A DNA stretch of 64,000 nucleotides from Christensenella massiliensis (GTDB lineage: Bacteria > Bacillota > Clostridia > Christensenellales > Christensenellaceae), in contig LT700187.1 of NCBI GenBank assembly GCA_900155415.1, positions 1,364,001-1,428,000 on the forward strand, read 5' to 3'. The notes below the pieces were generated by a model that did no database searches, was not told where the DNA came from, and saw nothing but the letters and a program-made list of their open reading frames with translations. The number at the start of each line of letters is the position of its first letter. Position 1 is the stretch's first letter. This document shows positions 26,148 to 35,189 of the stretch, piece after piece. Position numbers and translations under genes: made by a program.

Positions 26148-26187
26148 GGAAACCTGCTCCCATAACGGGTTTCCGTGCTGTTTTTTC
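26148..26187 (+). terminator. Terminator downstream of the LexA boxes
   Basis: GGAAACC and GGTTTCC form a 7-bp stem around a 13-nt loop, followed after GTGCTG by TTTTTT. It could end popT transcription or a short SOS-controlled transcript of roughly 100 nt. Confidence 0.55.
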
Positions 26188-26189
26188 CA

Positions 26190-26218
26190 TTGAAAAGCGT
26201 GCGTCTCTTTGTTATAAT
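26190..26218 (+). promoter_or_regulatory. Promoter for metK
   Basis: TTGAAA (26190-26195), a 17-bp spacer and TATAAT (26213-26218). The leader is about 47 nt, too short for a SAM riboswitch. Confidence 0.82.
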
Positions 26219-26271
26219 ATGGGATAAGTAAAATCATACGTTTTCGTATATCGATCAATGGAGGAAAAAAT

Positions 26272-27444
26272 ATGAGAAGATTATTTACTTCGGAATCCGT
26301 TACGGAAGGGCATCCGGATAAAGTCTGCGACCAGATTTCGGATTCCGTTCTGGACGCGATCTTAGAGCAGGACCCCAACGCGCGTGTGGCGTGTGAAACG
26401 TCGGTCAATACGGGTCTTGTGCTCGTTATGGGCGAGATCACGACAAACGCGTATGTAGATATCGCAAAAATCGCGCGTGAGACGATCAAGCAGATCGGCT
26501 TCGATAAGGCGGATTATGGCTTTGACGGCGAAACCTGCGGCGTGATCACCTCGATAGACGAACAGTCGCCGGATATTGCGATGGGCGTTGACAAAGCGCT
26601 CGAAACGCGTGAAAATCAGGACGATGCGGAAAACGGTGCGGGCGATCAGGGTATGATGTTCGGTTATGCGTGCAACGAAACGCCCGAATATATGCCGATG
26701 CCGATCTATCTTGCGCATAAGCTTGCGCGCCGTCTTGCAGAGGTGCGTAAAAACGGTACGCTCGATTATCTGCGGCCGGACGGAAAATCTCAGGTCACGA
26801 TCGAATATGACGAGAACTGGAAGCCGGTCCGTGTAGATGCGGTCGTCATCTCTACGCAGCACGATCCGGAAGCGACGCAGGCGCAGATTCGGCGCGATAT
26901 GATCGAGCAGGTCATCAATCCGGTGATCCCGGCCGATATGATGGACGACGATACGAAGATCTATGTGAACCCGACGGGCCGTTTTGTGATTGGCGGGCCG
27001 AAAGGCGACAGCGGGCTTACGGGCCGCAAGATCATTGTCGATACCTACGGCGGAATGGGCCGTCACGGCGGCGGCGCTTTCTCGGGCAAAGACCCGTCCA
27101 AGGTAGACAGAAGCGCGGCATACGCAGCACGCTATGTTGCGAAGAACGTTGTTGCGGCAGGGCTTGCAGACCGCTGCGAGATCCAGCTTGCTTATGCCAT
27201 CGGCGTTGCGCGTCCGGTTTCGGTATTTGTGGAAACGTTTGGGACAGGCAAAAAGCACAGCACGGAGATTGCGGACATCGTGACGAAGCTGTTTGACCTC
27301 CGTCCGAAAGCGATCATCGAAAAGCTCCAGCTCAGAAAGCCCATCTATCGCCAGACTGCGGCATACGGCCATTTTGGCAGGGACGATCTGGATCTGCCGT
27401 GGGAGAGGCTTGATATGGTTGAGGCCATCAAGAAAGAGATTTGA
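26272..27444 (+). CDS. metK: S-adenosylmethionine synthetase
   Basis: Makes SAM from methionine and ATP. 390 residues with [19 protein letters not shown] at the N-terminus, [12 protein letters not shown] (ATP site), and [21 protein letters not shown] followed by [12 protein letters not shown], the metal and phosphate binding signatures. Length is standard. The stop overlaps the recD2 start (TTGA), so the two are translationally coupled. The SAM made could feed the polyamine operon at 33.7-39.4 kb through aminopropyl transfer. Confidence 0.98.
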   Translation: MRRLFTSESVTEGHPDKVCDQISDSVLDAILEQDPNARVACETSVNTGLVLVMGEITTNAYVDIAKIARETIKQIGFDKADYGFDGETCGVITSIDEQSPDIAMGVDKALETRENQDDAENGAGDQGMMFGYACNETPEYMPMPIYLAHKLARRLAEVRKNGTLDYLRPDGKSQVTIEYDENWKPVRVDAVVISTQHDPEATQAQIRRDMIEQVINPVIPADMMDDDTKIYVNPTGRFVIGGPKGDSGLTGRKIIVDTYGGMGRHGGGAFSGKDPSKVDRSAAYAARYVAKNVVAAGLADRCEIQLAYAIGVARPVSVFVETFGTGKKHSTEIADIVTKLFDLRPKAIIEKLQLRKPIYRQTAAYGHFGRDDLDLPWERLDMVEAIKKEI

Positions 27445-29624
27445 ACGAAACGCTTGAAGGTACGGTCATAAGCATCATCTATGAAAGCGCGGATGGTTAC
27501 ACCGTGGCGGAGATCGAGGCGGAAGAGCCCACCATTGTGGTGGGCAACATGCCCGGTCTTAAGCCCGGGGAGCGTACGCGCTTTTTTGGTGCATATAAAA
27601 ATCATGCAAAATATGGAACGCAGTTTGCGGTGCAGTCCTATGAAAGCGCCCTGCCGCACGATTTAAACGATATCGTGCTCTTTTTGTCGGGCGGATTCAT
27701 CAAAGGGCTGGGGGAAGTGCTCGCCACACGTATCGTTGAGGAATTCGGGGAGGACACCTTTGATGTGATCGAAAACGACCACCGGGAGCTCACGCGCATC
27801 CGCGGGATATCGGGCCGCCTTGCAGACAGCGTACACGAAGCGATCAAAGAATATGAGCAAAAGAAATACGTCTATTCTGAGCTGATGGGTATGGGCCTTA
27901 CGGCACGTCAGGCGACGGCTGCCGCCGCTGCGCTCGGAGATGCTGCTGCGAAACTTGTGCGGGAAAACCCTTATTTGCTGATCGAGCACGTCCGCGGGAT
28001 CGATTTTCTTACGGCCGACCGGATCGCTCTGCAGATCGGCATCGAGGAGTGCTCGCCCTTCCGCATCAAAAATGGGATATTGAACGTATTGCATAAGGTG
28101 CTCGCACAGGGAAGCACTTATGTGCATAGAAAGCGTCTCATTCCGCACGTCGCTAAAAATTTGGGCGTGGCGGCTGCAGAGGTGGACCGGGCGCTGCTTA
28201 TGCTTGTATGGGAAAAAAAACTTGTGCTCAAAAAATATTATCCCGATCAGCAAGCCGTCTTTCTGGCCTCCGCCTATTATGCGGAAACACGCTGCGCCGC
28301 ACGGCTGTTTGGCCTCGCGCGGGCTCAGGAGCCGAACCGCGTAAGGAATTTGGAAAGCCTGCTGAAGAAACAAAAAAAAGCGTTTTCCCTCACAGACGAA
28401 CAGCAAAGCGCAGTACGCGCCGCTGTGGAGAACCGTATCTGCATCATTACAGGCGGTCCGGGAACGGGGAAAACAACGATCCTGAAAGCGGTTTTGAATA
28501 TTCTGGGAGGCATGGGGCTTACGTGCAGCCTTGCCGCGCCGACCGGGCGCGCGGCAAAGCGTATGCAGGAGGCGACGGGGACGCAGGCGGCCACGCTTCA
28601 CCGGCTGCTTGAATATTCCTATGACGAGGATGAATACAACTGCTATTTCCGCAGGAATGAAGAAAATCCGCTCGATGCGGATGCGGTCATCGTGGACGAG
28701 GTATCCATGCTGGATGTCTATCTCTTTCATAATCTGCTGAAGGCGCTTCCGGAGGAGGCGCGGCTCATTCTTGTGGGCGATGCGGACCAGCTTCCGTCTG
28801 TCGGGCCGGGAAACGTAATGGGAGACATCATCGAATCGGAGATCGTTCCGTGCGTGAAGCTCACGCACCGGTTCCGTAACGCAGGCGGAATTGCGGATGC
28901 GGCATACGATATCCTCAATGGAAAAATGCCGGAAACAGGCGACGGTTCCTTTGAATTTCGGGAGTGCTCCAGTGCCTTGGAGGTACGTGAGCTGTTATGT
29001 GCGGAATATGAAGCCTATACCAAAAAAGGGGAGGATGTTCAGCTGATCGCGCCCATCAAGCGGACCGATCTCGGAACAGTTGCGCTCAATGCGGCGGTAC
29101 GGGAGCGCATCAATCCGCCAAAGACAGGAAAAGCAGAGATCGTATTCGGAGACAGAACGTTCCGCGAGGGCGACCGTGTGATGCAGATCAAAAACAATTA
29201 TGCCCGTGCATGGCGGAACGATGCGGAGCTTGCGCTCGGCGAGGGTGTATTCAACGGAGATATCGGCACTGTGCAGCGGATCGCAGCGGGAACCGTAGAC
29301 GTGCTGTTTGAGGATATGAGGCGCTGCGAGTATGAAATACAGGCGCTTTCCGAGCTGGACGGGGCGTATGCTTATACCATTCATAAATCGCAGGGAAGCG
29401 AATTCGATGTGATCCTGATGCCAATGCTGTACGGCGCACAGCCGTTTCTGACGCGCAATCTGCTCTACACGGGCGTAACGCGAGCAAAGAAAAAGGTGCT
29501 GATCGCGGGCAGTGCGGCGACGCTGGAATATATGGTCGGAAACGTATGGCAGGGGCGGCGGGCGACGGTCCTGAAACGGGAATTGATGTATTTAGGCAGG
29601 CTTAAAAATGGGAAAGTGGATTGA
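27441..29624 (+). CDS. recD2: RecD2-type DNA helicase
   Basis: 727 residues. An N-terminal OB-like and helix-hairpin-helix region ([13 protein letters not shown]) precedes the SF1 helicase core: Walker [10 protein letters not shown] near residue 338, DEVSMLD near 418, [13 protein letters not shown] and the C-terminal [13 protein letters not shown]. RecD2 is a 5'-3' helicase of bacteria without RecBCD and acts in repair and fork maintenance. It starts with TTG overlapping the metK stop. The 3' end overlaps comF by 17 bases. Confidence 0.95.
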   Translation: MNETLEGTVISIIYESADGYTVAEIEAEEPTIVVGNMPGLKPGERTRFFGAYKNHAKYGTQFAVQSYESALPHDLNDIVLFLSGGFIKGLGEVLATRIVEEFGEDTFDVIENDHRELTRIRGISGRLADSVHEAIKEYEQKKYVYSELMGMGLTARQATAAAAALGDAAAKLVRENPYLLIEHVRGIDFLTADRIALQIGIEECSPFRIKNGILNVLHKVLAQGSTYVHRKRLIPHVAKNLGVAAAEVDRALLMLVWEKKLVLKKYYPDQQAVFLASAYYAETRCAARLFGLARAQEPNRVRNLESLLKKQKKAFSLTDEQQSAVRAAVENRICIITGGPGTGKTTILKAVLNILGGMGLTCSLAAPTGRAAKRMQEATGTQAATLHRLLEYSYDEDEYNCYFRRNEENPLDADAVIVDEVSMLDVYLFHNLLKALPEEARLILVGDADQLPSVGPGNVMGDIIESEIVPCVKLTHRFRNAGGIADAAYDILNGKMPETGDGSFEFRECSSALEVRELLCAEYEAYTKKGEDVQLIAPIKRTDLGTVALNAAVRERINPPKTGKAEIVFGDRTFREGDRVMQIKNNYARAWRNDAELALGEGVFNGDIGTVQRIAAGTVDVLFEDMRRCEYEIQALSELDGAYAYTIHKSQGSEFDVILMPMLYGAQPFLTRNLLYTGVTRAKKKVLIAGSAATLEYMVGNVWQGRRATVLKRELMYLGRLKNGKVD

Positions 29625-30255
29625 CTTTGCACGGCAGACGATGCGCATGGGTGAAAAATGCGTATACTGCGGACGGGAAATACCCGAAGGAGACCCTGTG
29701 TGTATGGAATGCGCAAGGGAAGAGGAAGCACTTTGCAATCACGACGGCTTTATAGGCGGAACTTTGTTCGCCTACCGCTACGGCGGCATCGTGCGCAGCC
29801 TGATCCATCGTTTTAAATATGATGATTCTCCTCACGTTTCCCTGTTCATGGCGCAGCGTATGGCTGAGTTTCTTGCGCCATACGATGTGAACGCGGATAT
29901 GGTCACGTTCGTACCTATCCACGAAACACGAAAAAAGATACGAGGTTACGATCAATCGGAATTTCTGGCCCTGCATCTGGGAATGCTTCTGGAAATTCCG
30001 GGAAAAGCGGCGCTCGTCAGAGTACGGGAGACTAAGCCGCAATATAAGCTCAGCGCGCAGGAGCGCGGACGCAACGTGCGCGGCGCGTTTCGGCTGCGGG
30101 AAGACGCAGAGCCCAAAGGAAAAAATATTTTGCTGATAGACGATATACTCACGACCGGCTCGACGGCAGGCGAATGTATGAGGACGCTTACCGAAGCAGG
30201 AGCAAACGTGATGCTGTTTACGTATGCAAGGGAGTTCCCGGGGCAGGAGCGCTGA
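29608..30255 (+). CDS. comF: ComF-family phosphoribosyltransferase-like protein
   Basis: 215 residues: an N-terminal zinc-finger pair (CVYCGREI, then CMEC), FAYRYGGIVRSLIHRFKYDD, and the PRPP-binding motif ILLIDDILTTGSTAGE. ComF (GntX) proteins help single-stranded DNA handling in natural transformation and repair. It is translationally coupled to recD2, consistent with a DNA-processing role. No other competence genes are in the window. Confidence 0.92.
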   Translation: MGKWIDFARQTMRMGEKCVYCGREIPEGDPVCMECAREEEALCNHDGFIGGTLFAYRYGGIVRSLIHRFKYDDSPHVSLFMAQRMAEFLAPYDVNADMVTFVPIHETRKKIRGYDQSEFLALHLGMLLEIPGKAALVRVRETKPQYKLSAQERGRNVRGAFRLREDAEPKGKNILLIDDILTTGSTAGECMRTLTEAGANVMLFTYAREFPGQER

Positions 30256-30360
30256 CGCTCCGACGGTATTTTAATCTTCAGATATTCCTTTCTTTCTTGC
30301 GGAGAAAGCAGCTAAGTGATATTCTATAGTTAGCTTATGCTAATTTACAAAAGGCAGGCG

Positions 30361-31086
30361 ATGATCGTGCTGGAATTAAAGGGAATATCATTTCAAACGC
30401 CGGAGAGGCGGGAAATATTGAATGAAGTCGGGCTTCGGCTCGAAAAAGGAAAATTCATCGTGGTAACAGGGCCGAACGGCGGCGGAAAAACGACGCTTGC
30501 GAAGCTGATTTCAGGGATCGAGAAGCCGTCAGGCGGCAGGATCGTTTTTGATGGACGCGATATTACGGATATGGACATCACCCAACGCGCGCGTTTGGGC
30601 ATCTGCTATGCGTTCCAGCAGCCGGTACGCTTCAAGGGGCTCACAGTACGCGATATACTGGAGCTCGCTGCGGGCCGTTTCCTGCGGGAAGAGGAGCTGT
30701 GCGGCTATCTGATGGAGGTCGGCCTGTGCGCGCAGGATTATATGGGAAGAGAAATAGACGCAAGTCTATCCGGCGGAGAGATCAAACGGATTGAAATTGC
30801 TACGGCGCTTGCACGGGAAGCCAAGCTTACGATCTTTGACGAGCCGGAAGCAGGCATCGACCTGTGGAGTTTCAACAGCCTGATCGGCGTATTTCAAGCA
30901 CTGCGCAAAAAAGGAAAGTCGGTCATGGTCATCTCCCATCAGGAGCGTATCCTTGCGATTGCGGATGAGATCGTCGTCCTCGCGGACGGGAAGGTCGTAC
31001 GGCATGGGCCGAAGGCGGAGGTCTTTCCTACGCTTTTGGGCGAACAAAAGCAATCGTTCTGCCCCAGACAGGAGGAAAGAATATGA
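30361..31086 (+). CDS. sufC: SufC-like ATPase of a minimal Fe-S assembly system (SmsC)
   Basis: 241 residues from the ATG at 30361. An ABC ATPase with Walker A TGPNGGGKTTL, Q-loop FQQPVRFKG, signature LSGGEIKRIEIA, Walker B LTIFDEPEAGID and switch His in VISHQE. This matches SufC rather than transport ATPases. The stop overlaps the next gene by 4 bases. Only a SufB-like partner follows; there is no SufS, SufU or SufD. That is the two-gene SmsC-SmsB (formerly SufBC) arrangement of many anaerobes. A TTAGC/GCTAA dyad at 30330-30343 may be an operator. Confidence 0.87.
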   Translation: MIVLELKGISFQTPERREILNEVGLRLEKGKFIVVTGPNGGGKTTLAKLISGIEKPSGGRIVFDGRDITDMDITQRARLGICYAFQQPVRFKGLTVRDILELAAGRFLREEELCGYLMEVGLCAQDYMGREIDASLSGGEIKRIEIATALAREAKLTIFDEPEAGIDLWSFNSLIGVFQALRKKGKSVMVISHQERILAIADEIVVLADGKVVRHGPKAEVFPTLLGEQKQSFCPRQEERI

Positions 31087-32000
31087 ACAGGATCACACAA
31101 AAGCTGCTGGGGCTGGTCTCCGGATTATCCGGCAGGCCGGGCGGGGCCTATAATATTCGGGAGGACAGCCGGTGTGCAGGCAGGCAGAATTCGGAGCACA
31201 TCCGGATCGAACAGAAAACGGATAAACCGGGCATCGATATCATCGTGCGGGCAGGCACACGGGGAGAGACGGTCTATATTCCGGCCTGCATCACACACAG
31301 CGCTGTAGACGACCTCGTTTATAACGACTTTTATATTGCAGAAGGGGCGGATGTAACGGTCGTCGCAGGCTGCGGCGTGCATACGGAAGGAGAAGCGGAT
31401 TCGCGCCATAATGGTATCCACCGTTTTTTTATTGGAAAGGATGCGCATGTGCGCTATCTGGAAAAGCATATCGGCACCGGCGGGGGAACAGGAAAACGGA
31501 TCATCGATCCGCAGACAGTCTGCGAGATCGCAGAGGGCGGCCTTTTAGAAATGGATACTGCGCAGATACGAGGGGTAGACAGCACAAAACGGGTCACGCG
31601 CGCCCGTTTAGAGCGGGCTGCGCGCTTGGTGATACGGGAAAAGATCATGACGTACGGTTGCCAGTCGGCCGTTACGGATTTTGAAGTAGAGCTCAACGGA
31701 ACGGGCTCCGGTACCGACCTTGTCTCCCGCTCCGTAGCGCGGGGAGAATCGAAGCAACTCTTCCGCTCCCGTATTTATGGGAACGCCGCATGCAGCGGAC
31801 ATTCGGAATGTGATGCGATCATTATGGACGGAGCAGAAGTGAGCGCCATACCGGAACTGACAGCCCGCCATGTAGACGCGGCGCTGATCCACGAAGCGGC
31901 AATTGGAAAAATCGCGGGCGAGCAGATCGTAAAGCTCATGACACTTGGGCTGACGGAAGAACAGGCGGAAGCGAAGATCATTGACGGATTTTTGAAATAA
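31083..32000 (+). CDS. sufB: SufB/SufD-like Fe-S scaffold protein (SmsB)
   Basis: 305 residues, much shorter than SufB (about 470). It retains the right-handed beta-helix core and the cluster-site region CSGHSECDAIIMDG (Cys, His and Glu together), then the C-terminal HEAAIGKIAGEQIVKLMTLGL. With SmsC it should form the SmsC2B2-type complex that builds [4Fe-4S] clusters. Clients in this window would include the glycyl radical activase and the TtcA-like protein. Confidence 0.87.
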   Translation: MNRITQKLLGLVSGLSGRPGGAYNIREDSRCAGRQNSEHIRIEQKTDKPGIDIIVRAGTRGETVYIPACITHSAVDDLVYNDFYIAEGADVTVVAGCGVHTEGEADSRHNGIHRFFIGKDAHVRYLEKHIGTGGGTGKRIIDPQTVCEIAEGGLLEMDTAQIRGVDSTKRVTRARLERAARLVIREKIMTYGCQSAVTDFEVELNGTGSGTDLVSRSVARGESKQLFRSRIYGNAACSGHSECDAIIMDGAEVSAIPELTARHVDAALIHEAAIGKIAGEQIVKLMTLGLTEEQAEAKIIDGFLK

Positions 32001-32006
32001 ACGGAA

Positions 32007-32040
32007 AAAGAGCCGTATACATTGTATACGGCTTTTTTTA
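32007..32040. terminator. Bidirectional terminator between smsB and hpf
   Basis: A perfect 10-bp stem AGCCGTATAC / GTATACGGCT with a 3-nt loop, A-tract before and T-tract after, serving the two convergent genes. Confidence 0.92.
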
Positions 32041-32074
32041 TAGTTGTATCTACCCTTATTCTTATTTTTTGCTC

Positions 32075-32605
32075 TTATTCGGGCTCGATCAGCCCATAAT
32101 TTCCATCGGCGCGCTTGTAAATAACGTTCACTTCATTTGAATAGGCATTGCGGAACACATAAAAATTATGGCCTAAAAGCTCGAGCTGCACGGCCGCATC
32201 CTCCTCTGTCATGGGACGCAGAGCAAATTTTTTATTGCGCACGATCTGCGGCTCGTCCTCATCGAAAGCTTCGTCATAGTAATCGTATACGGTATCTTCC
32301 GAAAAGGCCTCTTCATGCAGGCGCTTTGCGAGCTTCGTGCGGTGCTTGCGCATCTGCCGCTCCAGCTTTTTGAGCGCCACGTCGATGGAAGAATACAGGT
32401 CGCCCGTAGCTTCCTCTGCGCGCAGCACGACGCCCTCCGCAACAACGGTGATCTCGGCGATATGCCGCGATTTTTCGATGGAAAGCGTTACCTGCATTTC
32501 GGTATCGGGCTTGAAATAGCGCTCCAGCTTACGCGCCTTTTTGCCTGTAACGCGGCGCAGATAATCGGAGACTGTGATGTTTTTTCCTGAAATATTGATG
32601 TTCAT
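32075..32605 (-). CDS. hpf: Long-form ribosome hibernation promoting factor
   Basis: 176 residues: an N-terminal S30AE domain (MNINISGKNITVSDYLRR, then EITVVAEGVVLRAEE) and a C-terminal dimerisation domain (KKFALRPMTEEDAAVQLELLGHNFYVF). The long form makes 100S ribosome dimers in slow growth. GGAAGGGG lies 9 bases before the ATG. The gene is also called raiA or yvyD. It diverges from the large RNA and polyamine operon. Confidence 0.95.
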   Translation of the reverse strand: MNINISGKNITVSDYLRRVTGKKARKLERYFKPDTEMQVTLSIEKSRHIAEITVVAEGVVLRAEEATGDLYSSIDVALKKLERQMRKHRTKLAKRLHEEAFSEDTVYDYYDEAFDEDEPQIVRNKKFALRPMTEEDAAVQLELLGHNFYVFRNAYSNEVNVIYKRADGNYGLIEPE

Positions 32606-33252
32606 AAACTTCGCCCCTTCCGTGATATGTTCATGTGACAGCGGGTGATCCCCTTACTTACAAATACACCTATAAGGACTGCTTGAAACAGCGTTTGTTT
32701 CCGGCAGGATACCGATACGGCGCCGGAGACGGGGAGGCGTTTCGGCAAAAGGAAAACCCAATGCCCCAAATAACTACCTTATTTTAATAATTCGCCGGAG
32801 AAAACGCTTTTTCCTTTCCGAATGGAAAAAAGAGCAGAAAAGGCTCCGCCCGACCTGGTCTTTTCCCCCACATTCGCCGCCGGGGAGCCCCGCAGCGCTG
32901 CGCCACTCTTACTCCTCTCGCCTTTTTTAGACGGGCGGGCTTACATCTAACCGCACTATGCTCATTATACACAGCGTATAACTTACGTGGACCGTTTTGC
33001 CTGCGGCTGGCATCGGCTTTCAACCACGGACGCGGACCTTTTCCGCCTGCCTTGATTATAATGCGGGGAATTGAAAATAACAATATTTTTTTAGGAGCTT
33101 CTTATGCGGCTGCCTTGGCTCTGCGGAAGAAAAAATGAAAAACGGGAACAGAACGGGGCCCGAAACTGCTTTTTGAAAAAATCTGTTTTTGGAGGCCGCT
33201 GCCTGATCCTACAGAAAGCGTGCCCGGAATCAGAAAAGATTTAAAAAAGCTA
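32606..33252. other. Intergenic region between hpf and the speA RNA; possible short frame and minus-strand transcript
   Basis: About 650 bases without a convincing gene. A 46-codon plus-strand frame at 33104-33244 has AGGAG 6 bases before its ATG but no recognisable product. On the minus strand a TATAAT (32964-32969, reverse) precedes GC-rich palindromes such as CGCAGCGCTGCG, then a weak GAGC/GCTC hairpin with TTTTTT near 32832-32850. This could be a transcript of about 125 nt. Both are tentative. Confidence 0.3.
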
Positions 33253-33283
33253 TTGACTTGATGTGGATTTGACGTGCTATACT
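33253..33283 (+). promoter_or_regulatory. Promoter for the large RNA before speA
   Basis: TTGACT at 33253-33258 and TATACT at 33278-33283 with a 19-bp spacer. TG-C directly before the -10 box makes it an extended -10 promoter, which offsets the long spacer. The start is expected near 33290. Confidence 0.6.
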
Positions 33284-33289
33284 ATAGAG

Positions 33290-33688
33290 GTATTATGTTA
33301 GTGATTTCGCAACGGTAAAACGAGACAGGATGATATATTTACCATCGGAGTTTTAACAGCGATTTTATGGATCACTCCAAAATGGAGTCAAGGCCATACG
33401 GACAGCCGGGTCCACTGCCGATCGGCGGCTTGCCGCCTTATTGATTGAGTTAAAAGCTCAGTTTTATAAGTTGGTTACTTTATAACCAAAATGCGTATAG
33501 GCGCAGACTTGTGAAATGGTCAATAAGAGTAGTATTGCTATATAGACTCTGTATGCCCGAAATAATATCCGCTGCCTTTATTACACGGGAACGGTGCCAT
33601 GGCCCGAAAGCGACGCTCCCCTGCAATGTCCGGTAATATTTGATAAGGATATTCAACGCAAGCTGTGTGGATACGGCTTGCGTTTTTT
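33290..33688 (+). ncRNA. Large structured RNA of unknown class upstream of speA
   Basis: About 400 nt without a credible gene, between an extended -10 promoter and a strong terminator. Local hairpins include GGTAAA/TTTACC (33314-33343), GGAC/GTCC (33400-33413), GGCGG/CCGCC (33424-33437), GGTTA/TAACC (33473-33487) and TGCG/CGCA (33492-33505). Long-range pairs are CTTATTGA (33437-33444) with TCAATAAG (33520-33527), GGCCAT (33392-33397) with ATGGCC (33599-33604), and AATATCC (33564-33570) with GGATATT (33647-33653). The ACTCC at 33374-33378 can pair with either of two flanking GGAGT copies. It could be a free ncRNA or a leader controlling the polyamine operon. I could not match it to RNase P, tmRNA, SRP, 6S, T-box or common riboswitches. 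Confidence 0.55.
33656..33688 (+). terminator. Terminator between the large RNA and speA
   Basis: ACGCAAGC / GCTTGCGT stem followed by TTTTT. It ends 17 bases before the speA ATG, so it acts either as the RNA's end or as an attenuator of the polyamine operon. Confidence 0.85.
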
Positions 33689-33704
33689 ATTTGCGAGGTG
33701 CGGT

Positions 33705-35189
33705 ATGGAAAAGGAATTATTCGATCAAAAAAGAGCTCCTATCTATGAGGCGCTCCAAACCTTCCGTAATATGCGCGTTGTTCCGTTTGATGTTCCGGGG
33801 CATAAGCATGGCAGGGGGAATCCTGAGCTTACGGATTTTCTGGGGGAACAGTGCGTAGGCATCGATGTGAACAGCATGAAGCCGCTCGATAACCTTTGCC
33901 ACCCGGTATCTGTCATACGGGAGGCTGAGATGCTTGCGGCCGATGCGTTTGGCGCGGCACATGCTTTTTTTATGGTCGGCGGGACGACGAGCGCCGTTCA
34001 AAGCATGGTGCTGTCCTGCTGTAAACGCGGAGATAAGATTATCCTTCCGCGCAATGTACACAGAAGCGTTATCAACGCTTTGGTGCTTTGCGGAGCGATC
34101 CCGGTATATGTGAACCCTGAAGTCGATAAAAGGCTTGGTATTTCCCTCGGAATGAGCCGCGCACAGGTAAAAAAGGCGATCTCCGCGCATCCGGACGCGG
34201 TCGCGGTTTTGGCAAATAACCCAACCTATTATGGGATATGCAGCGACCTGCGTGCGATCGTAAAAATGGCGCATGATGCGGGCATGGTATGCCTTGTGGA
34301 TGAAGCGCACGGAACACATTTTTATTTCGGAGATAAAATGCCGGTCTCGGCAATGGCGGCAGGGGCGGATATGACGGCGGTCTCCATGCATAAAAGCGGG
34401 GGAAGCCTTACGCAGTCGAGCCTGCTTTTGACGGGCGAAAACATAAGCGCGGGCCATGTGCGCCAGATCATCAATCTGACGCAAACGACGTCGGGAAGCT
34501 ACCTCCTGATGTCAAGTCTCGATATCAGCCGGCGTAATCTCGCCCTGCGCGGCAAGGATGTGTTCCGTAAGGTCGTGGAAATGGCGGATTACGCGCGGGA
34601 AGAGATCAACGCGGTCGGCGGATATTACGCCTATGGAAGCGAGCTCATAAACGGCGATTCCATTTTTGATTTCGATCCGACGAAGCTCAGTGTCCATACA
34701 AGGGATATCGGCCTTGCGGGTATCGAAGTATACGACATCCTGCGCGATGAATATGATATCCAAATCGAATTCGGAGATATCGGAAATATCCTTGCATATC
34801 TTTCCATCGGCGACAGGATGCAGGAGCTGGAACGCCTTGTGAGTGCGCTTGCGGAAATACGCCGCAGATACCAGCGCGACCCGAGCGGCCTTTTGAGTCA
34901 GGAATATATCGACCCGGAAGTGGTCAGCAGCCCGCAGCAGGCGTTCTATGCAGAAAAGAAAAGTATTCCGCTCCATGAGAGCGCCGGATATGTGTGCAGC
35001 GAATTCGTGATGTGCTATCCGCCCGGCATCCCGATCCTTGCACCCGGTGAACGCATCACAAGAGAGATACTCGATTATATCGAGTATGCAAAGGAAAAGG
35101 GGTGTTCCATGACTGGCCCGGAAGACCCCAAGATAGAGTATATCAATGTGTTGGAGGAGGACGGCAGAGCAGATGAATCTGTGGTTTAG
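33705..35189 (+). CDS. speA: PLP-dependent Orn/Lys/Arg decarboxylase family protein, probable arginine decarboxylase
   Basis: 494 residues from the ATG at 33705 (GAGGTG upstream; the longer open frame runs back into the terminator). Fold-type I decarboxylase with VPGHKHGRGN at the N-terminus, the DEAHGTHF cofactor Asp, and the PLP lysine in SMHKSGGSLTQ. The aspartate-aminotransferase-like family includes Lys, Orn and Arg enzymes. An agmatinase gene two places downstream points to arginine as substrate. First gene of a five-gene polyamine operon. Confidence 0.9.
   Translation: MEKELFDQKRAPIYEALQTFRNMRVVPFDVPGHKHGRGNPELTDFLGEQCVGIDVNSMKPLDNLCHPVSVIREAEMLAADAFGAAHAFFMVGGTTSAVQSMVLSCCKRGDKIILPRNVHRSVINALVLCGAIPVYVNPEVDKRLGISLGMSRAQVKKAISAHPDAVAVLANNPTYYGICSDLRAIVKMAHDAGMVCLVDEAHGTHFYFGDKMPVSAMAAGADMTAVSMHKSGGSLTQSSLLLTGENISAGHVRQIINLTQTTSGSYLLMSSLDISRRNLALRGKDVFRKVVEMADYAREEINAVGGYYAYGSELINGDSIFDFDPTKLSVHTRDIGLAGIEVYDILRDEYDIQIEFGDIGNILAYLSIGDRMQELERLVSALAEIRRRYQRDPSGLLSQEYIDPEVVSSPQQAFYAEKKSIPLHESAGYVCSEFVMCYPPGIPILAPGERITREILDYIEYAKEKGCSMTGPEDPKIEYINVLEEDGRADESVV

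Noticed and set aside
26219-26271. SAM riboswitch before metK
   Set aside because: The leader from the TATAAT promoter is only about 47 nt, too short for any SAM aptamer with expression platform.
33290-33688. RNase P RNA, tmRNA, SRP RNA, 6S RNA, T-box or guanidine/lysine riboswitch
   Set aside because: The signature strings (GAGGAAAGTCC, the tmRNA tag and 3' TCCACCA, GGAAGGAAGCAG, AGGGTGG..ACCGCG, GGTCCGAGAG) are all absent, so the RNA was left unassigned.
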